NCBI RefSeq assembly: GCF_002953135.1
Contig: NZ_CP026372.1
Coordinates: forward strand, 1,612,001-1,676,000
Direction of reading: 5' to 3'
Length of the DNA: 64,000 bases
Origin: Sphingobium sp. SCG-1
Lineage (GTDB): Bacteria; Pseudomonadota; Alphaproteobacteria; Sphingomonadales; Sphingomonadaceae
The position numbers and the translations under genes are program-made. Below the pieces are notes generated by a model, which saw nothing but the letters and a program-made list of their open reading frames with translations, was not told where the DNA came from and did no database searches. Shown in pieces: positions 58,430-64,000 of the stretch (within the stretch, counting starts at the first letter, position 1; every line of letters starts with the position of its first letter).

Positions 58430-59827
58430 ATGTCTTCGATCAGCAACAGCATCGCCACTTCCCTGGGAGTAGGATCGGGGATCAACTCGGCACAAATCGT
58501 GTCGGACCTGACGGCGGCGGTGCGTGGTCCCAAAGAAGCGGCGATCAACACCAAGGTTGCACTGAACAACGCGCGGATTTCGGGCCTCGCCTCCGCATCC
58601 AGCGCACTCACCAATTTCGCCAAGTCGCTGACGGATCTCGTCGATGGCACCGGCTTTTCGGGCCAGCCCGCCTCCAACGACCCCACGATCGTCGGCGTCA
58701 GCCTGCTCCCCGGCGGTGTGCCTAAGGGCCTGCCCGCGCAGATCGAAGTCGAACAGCTTGCCGCCAGCCAGACCAACGAGTCGGGCTTCCTTGCGGCCAA
58801 GACGACGGCCGTGGGTATGGGTAAGCTGACGCTGACAGCAGGCGGCAAGGACTACGCAATCGAAATAACGTCCTCCAACAACACGCTGGAGGGCCTTGCA
58901 GCGGCCATCAACGCCTCGGGATCGGGCGTCGGCGCTTCGGTCGTGACCGACAATCGCGGCGCGCGTCTGGTTCTGAAAGGCCAGACTGGCGCGGCCAACG
59001 GCTTCTCCATCGCACCGGGCACGGCGGATGCCGATCTGCAACGCTTCGCCACCACCGGCACCGCCAGCACCATGACGCAGAAGTCGACGGCGCTCGACAG
59101 CATCATCAACGTCGATGGCGTGGAAATGCGCAACAGCAGCAACACCGTCGACACCGCGATCCCCTATATCCGCATCGACCTTAACAAGGCCGCGCCGGGC
59201 ACCAGCGTCACCGTAGCCAGCACCGAGCCGACGACCACGATGCGCGATCTGGTGACGGAGTTCGTCTCCGCTTACAACACGCTGCGCACGGCGCTGAACA
59301 CCGCCACGGCCGTGGGCGACGATGCGTCGTCATCGGGTCCGCTGATCGGCGACTCCGGCGTGCGCGACATGGTCCGGCAGCTTTCGCGCCTCAGCTCGTC
59401 GGTTCTGGCGACATCGGGTCCGTACCGCACGCTGGGCGACCTTGGCGTCGGCACCAATCGCGACGGTACGCTGAAGGTGGACACCGCCCAACTCGACGCC
59501 GCTATTGCCGCCAATCCTGCCGCCGTGACGCAGATGCTGAACCCGACCGTCACCAGCGACACCAATCCGGGCCTTGCCGGTGCCGTTACGAAGGTCAGCG
59601 ATGCGCTGCTCGGCACCGACGGCGCTCTTAAGAATTCGTCTGCGAAATATGACAACCTTAAGAAAGCCTATGCCGAGCAGCTTGAGAAGCTGAATGCCGA
59701 TATGGAAAATTACGAGGAACGTCTCTCGGCCGTCTATTCGGCGATGGATACCAAGCTTGCCGCGCTGAAGGCGACGCAGAGCTATCTCGACCAGCAGATC
59801 AAGGTTTGGACCGGCAGCAATAGCTGA
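58430..59827 (+). CDS. fliD: Flagellar filament cap protein FliD
   Basis: 465 residues. The cap at the filament tip that folds flagellin subunits. The N-terminus (SLGVGSGINSAQIVSDLTAA), the middle GKLTLTAGGKDYAIEI and AAINASGSGVGASVV, and the C-terminus MENYEERLSAVYSAMDTKLA with a terminal coiled coil are typical. GAAAGGA precedes the ATG. It forms a late operon with fliS. Confidence 0.95.
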   Translation: MSSISNSIATSLGVGSGINSAQIVSDLTAAVRGPKEAAINTKVALNNARISGLASASSALTNFAKSLTDLVDGTGFSGQPASNDPTIVGVSLLPGGVPKGLPAQIEVEQLAASQTNESGFLAAKTTAVGMGKLTLTAGGKDYAIEITSSNNTLEGLAAAINASGSGVGASVVTDNRGARLVLKGQTGAANGFSIAPGTADADLQRFATTGTASTMTQKSTALDSIINVDGVEMRNSSNTVDTAIPYIRIDLNKAAPGTSVTVASTEPTTTMRDLVTEFVSAYNTLRTALNTATAVGDDASSSGPLIGDSGVRDMVRQLSRLSSSVLATSGPYRTLGDLGVGTNRDGTLKVDTAQLDAAIAANPAAVTQMLNPTVTSDTNPGLAGAVTKVSDALLGTDGALKNSSAKYDNLKKAYAEQLEKLNADMENYEERLSAVYSAMDTKLAALKATQSYLDQQIKVWTGSNS

Positions 59828-59880
59828 CCTCTACGAAACCGCCTCAACTTCACAATAATCTTATTCAAGGGACCAGACTC

Positions 59881-60297
59881 ATGTTCAACAGCCAGGGATA
59901 TGCAGGCATCGGCGCAACCGCACGGGCCAACAGCGCCAGCCGCGCCTATGCCGCCATTCACGCAGGCAGCCGGATCGAAGGCGCGACGCCGCATGGCCTC
60001 GTCAAAATCCTGTTCGATGAGTTGATCTTTGCTTTCGACGCTGCGATCCTGGCGCAACGCCAAGATGACGCTGCCAAGGCTTCGGACAAGCAGGCGCGCG
60101 CCGCGTCCATCCTGCATGCGCTGGAATCGAGCCTCGACTTCGATCGTGGTGGCGAGATCGCGGTTTCGCTGGCGCAGATCTATCGCGCCTCGCGCAAGCT
60201 TCTGCTGGAAGGCGTGCGTGAGCGCACAATCGAGCCAATCGAGCAGGCGCGGGCCATGGTCGCGGAAATCGCCGACGCATGGGAGCAGATCGGCTAA
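59881..60297 (+). CDS. fliS: Flagellin export chaperone FliS
   Basis: 138 residues. The family pattern ASRAYAAIHAGSRIEGATPH, LVKILFDELIFAFDAAILAQ and LYRAS-like LAQIYRASRKLLLEGVRE is visible: a helical bundle that binds the C-terminus of flagellin and keeps it unfolded before export. It is 53 bases after fliD, probably co-transcribed. Its stop touches the end of the convergent phosphoribosyltransferase gene. Confidence 0.94.
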   Translation: MFNSQGYAGIGATARANSASRAYAAIHAGSRIEGATPHGLVKILFDELIFAFDAAILAQRQDDAAKASDKQARAASILHALESSLDFDRGGEIAVSLAQIYRASRKLLLEGVRERTIEPIEQARAMVAEIADAWEQIG

Positions 60298-60828
60298 TCA
60301 GGCCAGCCTGCCGGGAACAGCCTCTGCATCGGCGATGATCGATGCTTCGGGCGCCATCGCTTCCCATGGAAAAACGAACCAGCGCTTGTCGATAGCGCGA
60401 TCAATGGATTCCGCTGCATAGTCGACGCTTGCCGCCGACCGGATGTTGTTAAGCAGCACGGCAATGCGGATATTCTCCAATCGCCCTCCCGCCTGCATTA
60501 TGGCATCCCGTAGATAGAGGATGGTCGAACCGGAATCGTTGATGTCGTCGACGATCAACAGGCGCTGGCCCGCCTGCGTCTTTTCGGCGAGTTCATGCAG
60601 AAGCGCGCCGGAGAAGCCGAATTCTTCCGTGCTGAGGTCCACCGAGAGCAGCTTGTGGCCGCTGGCGTGGCTGAGGTACGCGCCGGGAACCAGACCGCCA
60701 CGACCAATGGCGACCAGGTAATCCGGTTTCCAATCGTCGGCGCGGATCTGCGCAGCGATGACGGCGATCCCTGCCGTGAAACTGTCGTGGCTTATCACCG
60801 CCAACTCAGGGGACTCAGGCATTGTCAT
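60298..60828 (-). CDS. Phosphoribosyltransferase
   Basis: 176 residues of the type I phosphoribosyltransferase fold. The PRPP-binding loop is LLIVDDINDSGSTI, preceded by YLVAIGRGGLVPGAYLSHAS and a flexible hood. The layout is close to xanthine-guanine phosphoribosyltransferase of the Gpt type, but the base specificity cannot be read. The start at 60828 (MTMPESPELAV) is chosen at the edge of the fold. It diverges from argD. Confidence 0.83.
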   Translation of the reverse strand: MTMPESPELAVISHDSFTAGIAVIAAQIRADDWKPDYLVAIGRGGLVPGAYLSHASGHKLLSVDLSTEEFGFSGALLHELAEKTQAGQRLLIVDDINDSGSTILYLRDAIMQAGGRLENIRIAVLLNNIRSAASVDYAAESIDRAIDKRWFVFPWEAMAPEASIIADAEAVPGRLA

Positions 60829-60902
60829 CAGGACGCGATACCCGGCTCCTGCACTGTCGGTCCAGACCCCGAATCGTTGGCGGCGGCGCGTCATGAGCGG
60901 TG

Positions 60903-60932
60903 TTGACGCTCCGCTTCGCGTGGCTGTATAGG
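60903..60932 (+). promoter_or_regulatory. Possible sigma-70 promoter before argD
   Basis: TTGACG (60903-60908), 18 bases, TATAGG (60927-60932). It lies 109 bases before the argD start and just in front of a terminator-like hairpin. Not independently supported. Confidence 0.4.
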
Positions 60933-60947
60933 CGTTCCTCGCAACAG

Positions 60948-60973
60948 GGCGGCCCGGCGGGGGCCGCCTTTTT
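60948..60973 (+). terminator. Terminator-like hairpin in the argD leader
   Basis: GGCGGCCC (60948-60955) and GGGCCGCC (60961-60968) pair over 8 bp with a five-base loop, followed by TTTTT (60969-60973). It points toward argD and lies in the gap between two divergent genes, so no upstream gene needs it. It may attenuate argD or end a short leader RNA. Confidence 0.7.
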
Positions 60974-61040
60974 GCTTTCCGGCGCTTTTGCCAACGATCA
61001 CCCGCCCTCGTGAAGTACACGTAAACTGAAAGGGACGCTC

Positions 61041-62237
61041 ATGTCGATTACGCCGCTCATGCCCGTTTACCCCCGGTGCGATGTACGGCCGGTCCGAGGG
61101 GAAGGATGCTACCTCATCGGCGAACGCGGCGAGCGCTATCTGGATTTCGCGAGCGGCATTGCTGTCAATCTGCTGGGTCATGCCCATCCCGTCCTGACCA
61201 AGGCGGTCGCCGATCAGGCTGCGACACTGATGCATGTGTCGAACCTTTATGGCAGTCCGCAGGGTGAGGCTTTCGCGCAGCGGCTGGTCGATACGACGTT
61301 TGCGGACACGGTGTTCTTCACCAACTCGGGCGCGGAAGCGGTTGAGTGCGCGATCAAGACTGCGCGCCGCTATCACTATGCCAACGGCAATCCGCACAAG
61401 CACAAGATCATCAGCTTCGACAATGCCTTCCACGGGCGGACGCTGGGCACGATCAGCGCGACCAGCCAGCCCAAGATGCGCGACGGGTTCGAACCATTGT
61501 TGCCCGGTTTCGACGTGGTGCCGTTCAACGATCTGGAGGCAGCCAAGGCGCGGATCGACGACAGCACTGCCGGTTTCCTGCTGGAGCCGATCCAGGGCGA
61601 GGGCGGTGTCACTGCCGCTACCCCTGAGTTCCTGACCGGCCTGCGCGCGCTGTGCGATGAGCATGGCTTGCTGCTGATCCTCGACGAGGTGCAGTGCGGT
61701 TATGGCCGCACCGGCACCTTCTTCACGCATGAGCAATATGGCCTGACGCCCGACATCATGGCGGTCGCTAAGGGCATCGGCGGCGGCTTCCCGCTCGGCG
61801 CATGCCTTGCCACCGAAGAGGCGGCGAAGGGCATGGTGGCCGGTACGCACGGATCTACCTATGGCGGCAATCCGCTGGCGATGGCGGCGGGCAGCGCGGT
61901 GATGGACGTGGTTATGGAGCCGGGTTTCCTTGAGCAGGTGCAAGCCATGGGCAACCGCCTGCGCTCGGCTCTGGAGCAGATGATCCCGAACCACGACACG
62001 CTGTTCGACAGCGTGCGCGGCGTGGGGTTGATGCTGGGCCTGAAGCTCAAAGACACAGCGGAAGCGCGCAGCTTCGTCGCCCATCTGCGCGACAATCACG
62101 GGCTGCTGACGGTGTCCGCAGGGCAGAACGTAATCCGTATCCTGCCGCCGCTGGTGATCGAGGAAAGCCACATCAGCGAATGTGTCGAACGCCTGTCCGC
62201 AGGTGCACGGAGCTTCAAGGTGCCGCAAGCGGCCTAA
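61041..62237 (+). CDS. argD: Acetylornithine aminotransferase
   Basis: 398-residue PLP enzyme of arginine biosynthesis, converting N-acetylglutamate semialdehyde to N-acetylornithine. Motifs are FASGIAVNLLGHAHP, FTNSGAEAVECAIKTARRY, FHGRTLGTISAT, LDEVQCGYGRTG and the PLP lysine in MAVAKGIGGGFPLGA. The argD-argF-hslO order is common in alphaproteobacteria. AAGGGA precedes the ATG. It may also serve as succinyldiaminopimelate aminotransferase, as in E. coli. Confidence 0.95.
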   Translation: MSITPLMPVYPRCDVRPVRGEGCYLIGERGERYLDFASGIAVNLLGHAHPVLTKAVADQAATLMHVSNLYGSPQGEAFAQRLVDTTFADTVFFTNSGAEAVECAIKTARRYHYANGNPHKHKIISFDNAFHGRTLGTISATSQPKMRDGFEPLLPGFDVVPFNDLEAAKARIDDSTAGFLLEPIQGEGGVTAATPEFLTGLRALCDEHGLLLILDEVQCGYGRTGTFFTHEQYGLTPDIMAVAKGIGGGFPLGACLATEEAAKGMVAGTHGSTYGGNPLAMAAGSAVMDVVMEPGFLEQVQAMGNRLRSALEQMIPNHDTLFDSVRGVGLMLGLKLKDTAEARSFVAHLRDNHGLLTVSAGQNVIRILPPLVIEESHISECVERLSAGARSFKVPQAA

Positions 62238-62250
62238 TCATTCGCTCAAT

Positions 62251-62339
62251 CCGTTCGTTTCGAGCAGCTTCGAGCGAAGTCGAGAAGCGCCTGTCGAGAA
62301 CTTAGGTTCCTACACTAGTTCTCGACAGGCTCGAACGGA
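62251..62339. repeat. Extragenic palindromic repeat between argD and argF
   Basis: Inner arms CCTGTCGAGAACT (62290-62302) and the exact complement (62317-62329) lie inside imperfect outer arms starting CCGTTCGTTTCGAG. The 24 bases at 62267-62290 also occur, inverted, at 55526-55549. Confidence 0.8.
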
Positions 62340-62370
62340 ACGATGGGGGATGCCAAGAGGATTGGCGACT

Positions 62371-63297
62371 ATGACCAGACATTTCCTGAACCTGTCCGAT
62401 GCGGGCGGCGACGCCGTTGCCGCGATGATTAACGACGCGATCGACCGGAAGGCTGCGCGCATAGGCTGGCCGAAGGGCAAGGTCGATGCCGACGCACCGC
62501 TCGCCGGGTACACCCTGGCGATGATATTCGAGAAAAACTCTACCCGGACGCGCGTGTCCTTCGACATGGCGGTTCGTCAGCTTGGCGGCACGAGCATCGT
62601 CTTGGACGGCGGATCGACCCAGTTGGGACGCGGTGAATCAGTCGCCGATACGGCGCGCGTCCTCTCGCGGATGTGCGACGCGATCATGATCCGCACCGAC
62701 GATCATGCCAAGATCGAGGAAATGGCGCATCATGCTACCGTTCCCGTCATCAACGGCCTCACCGATATGTCGCATCCCTGCCAGATCATGGCGGACCTGC
62801 TGACGGTGATCGAGCATGGCGTGGCGTTGCCGGGCAGCGAATGGGCGTGGCTGGGCGATGGCAATAACGTGCTGCACTCGATTATCGAAGCGGCGGGCCT
62901 GATGAAGTTCAACGTGCGCATCGGCGTGCCGCAGGGCTATGAACCCGACCCGCGCTTCGCCGAGGAAGCGACAGGGCGGGGTGCAAAAATCAGCCTGTCG
63001 CGCGATGCCAATGAAGTCGCGCGCGGGGCAGATATCATCGTCACCGACACCTGGATATCGATGGGGCAGGAGCATGCCCACAACAAGCTCGCCGCGATGA
63101 TGCCCTATCAGGTCGATGCCGCGCTGATGGCGCAGGCGAAGCCGAACGCGAAGTTCCTGCACTGCCTGCCCGCCCATCGCGGCGAGGAAGTGACCGATGA
63201 GGTGATCGACGGGCCGCAATCGCTGATCTGGGACGAGGCGGAGAACCGTCTGCACGCGCAGAAGTCCGTGCTGCTCTGGGCGCTTGGAAAGCTGTAG
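62371..63297 (+). CDS. argF: Ornithine carbamoyltransferase
   Basis: 308 residues. Joins ornithine and carbamoyl phosphate to citrulline. The carbamoyl-phosphate loop EKNSTRTRVSF, HPCQIMADLLT, and the ornithine-binding HCLPAHRGEEV are present. The start at 62371 (MTRHFLNLSDAGG) has AGAGGA nine bases upstream; an open frame begins further upstream, inside argD and the palindrome, and is ignored. It follows argD in the same direction. Confidence 0.96.
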   Translation: MTRHFLNLSDAGGDAVAAMINDAIDRKAARIGWPKGKVDADAPLAGYTLAMIFEKNSTRTRVSFDMAVRQLGGTSIVLDGGSTQLGRGESVADTARVLSRMCDAIMIRTDDHAKIEEMAHHATVPVINGLTDMSHPCQIMADLLTVIEHGVALPGSEWAWLGDGNNVLHSIIEAAGLMKFNVRIGVPQGYEPDPRFAEEATGRGAKISLSRDANEVARGADIIVTDTWISMGQEHAHNKLAAMMPYQVDAALMAQAKPNAKFLHCLPAHRGEEVTDEVIDGPQSLIWDEAENRLHAQKSVLLWALGKL

Positions 63298-63371
63298 GGC
63301 GTTCCTATATTTCCGGTTCGCTACAAAGCGCGTCGTTCCACTTCGCGGGACGACGATGACAGGACTTTGAT

Positions 63372-64000
63372 TTGCCTACTTCCATCGATCTCGACCAGGC
63401 CATCGGCTTCAGCATACCATCGCGCCATGTCCGGGGCCGCCTCGTGCGGCTGGGGCCGGTGCTGGACGAAGTGCTGGCCGCGCATGCCTATCCGCCACCG
63501 ATCGAGCGGCTGCTGGCGCAGGCGCTGGTCATTGCGGCGTTGCTCGGGTCGACGTTGAAGCATGTCGACGGGCAATTGACCCTTCAGGCGCAGACAGAGG
63601 CGGGCGTCGTCAGCTTGCTGGTAGCCGACTATCAGGCCGGGGCCGTGCGCGGCTATGTGCAGTTCGATGCGGACCGGCTGGCCGAGCTTGGCACCGATCC
63701 CACGCTGTTCGGGCTGTTCGGCAAGGGTTATCTTGCGATCACCTTCGATCAGGCCGCACCTGCGGAAAATGGCGGCGCGTCGCGCTATCAGGGTATCGTC
63801 CCGCTGGAGGGCGAGTCGCTCGGCAAGGCGGCGGAGCATTATTTCTCGCAATCCGAACAGATCCCGAGCTTCGTGCAGATCGGCACGCGGCACGATGCGA
63901 ACGGCAAATGCCTCGCCGCAGGAGTGCTCCTGCAGCATATGCCGGAGGGGGAAGTGGGGCGCGAGCGCTTGCATGTCCGCCATAACCATCCCGAATGGGA
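63372..64000 (+). CDS. hslO: Redox-regulated chaperone Hsp33 (3' truncated by window)
   Basis: The first 209 residues of Hsp33, a holdase activated by oxidation. The visible N-terminal domain has IERLLAQALVIAALLGSTLKHVDGQLTLQ-type sequence (residues 38-66), GLFGKGYLAITFD and HYFSQSEQIPSFVQIGT, all typical. The C-terminal zinc centre (CxC and CxxC) lies beyond the window. The start is a TTG at 63372 with AGGA seven bases upstream; no ATG fits. It follows argF, as in many related genomes. Confidence 0.9.
   Translation, partial: MPTSIDLDQAIGFSIPSRHVRGRLVRLGPVLDEVLAAHAYPPPIERLLAQALVIAALLGSTLKHVDGQLTLQAQTEAGVVSLLVADYQAGAVRGYVQFDADRLAELGTDPTLFGLFGKGYLAITFDQAAPAENGGASRYQGIVPLEGESLGKAAEHYFSQSEQIPSFVQIGTRHDANGKCLAAGVLLQHMPEGEVGRERLHVRHNHPEW

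Overview
The window is GC-rich alphaproteobacterial chromosome, most probably from a sphingomonad (Sphingomonas/Sphingobium/Novosphingobium type). This rests on the protein types (UrcA-family protein, HPP protein, large TonB receptor, OpgG/OpgH pair), the argD-argF-hslO order, and an extragenic palindrome family built around GAGCGAAGTCGA. No rRNA, tRNA, phage, IS element or CRISPR array was seen.

Layout. 1-19.6 kb is mixed housekeeping: a phospholipase D-like protein (5' truncated), an ABC-F ATPase, an HPP membrane protein, glnB-glnA nitrogen control, map, a CinA-like protein, an UrcA protein, a TonB-dependent receptor, a GNAT acetyltransferase, a TSUP permease, purU, and two OmpR/histidine-kinase pairs flanking a five-EF-hand secreted protein. 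19.6-60.3 kb is an almost complete flagellar island: motAB, flgBCDEFGHIJKL (leftward), a second unusual stator-like pair, flgA, flgM, an flgN-like gene, a lytic transglycosylase, flhA, fliA, the osmoregulated-periplasmic-glucan genes (leftward), three tandem flagellin genes (leftward), a sigma-54 activator, fliEFGHIJKLMNOPQR-flhB, an unknown gene, fliD and fliS. 60.3-64 kb holds a phosphoribosyltransferase, argD, argF and the start of hslO.

The non-coding DNA supports a flagellar hierarchy. Consensus sigma-54 promoters precede the flgB operon, flgA and the slt-flhA-fliA operon. Paired or arrayed 16-bp palindromes (CGGCAA-N4-TTGCCG) with about 21-bp periodicity lie upstream of the flgB promoter and of the sigma-54 activator gene, where a CtrA-like box also occurs. 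Sigma-28 promoters with the shared form TAAA-N15-GCCGTTCT precede all three flagellin genes and fliD, and a related one precedes the unknown gene at 57868. FliA and its antagonist FlgM are both encoded here. The inferred order is CtrA-like input -> FlbD-like activator plus early fli operon -> sigma-54 rod/hook/export genes and fliA -> FliA-dependent filament genes.

Main oddities: fliI is broken by an apparent one-base deletion in a C run; a divergent PomA-like/MotB-like pair sits between flgB and flgA; FliM lacks the usual CheY-binding N-terminus; FlgH has no lipoprotein cysteine; the fliM ribosome-binding site is inside a perfect hairpin; and a roughly 140-150 bp 3' element is repeated after each flagellin gene.
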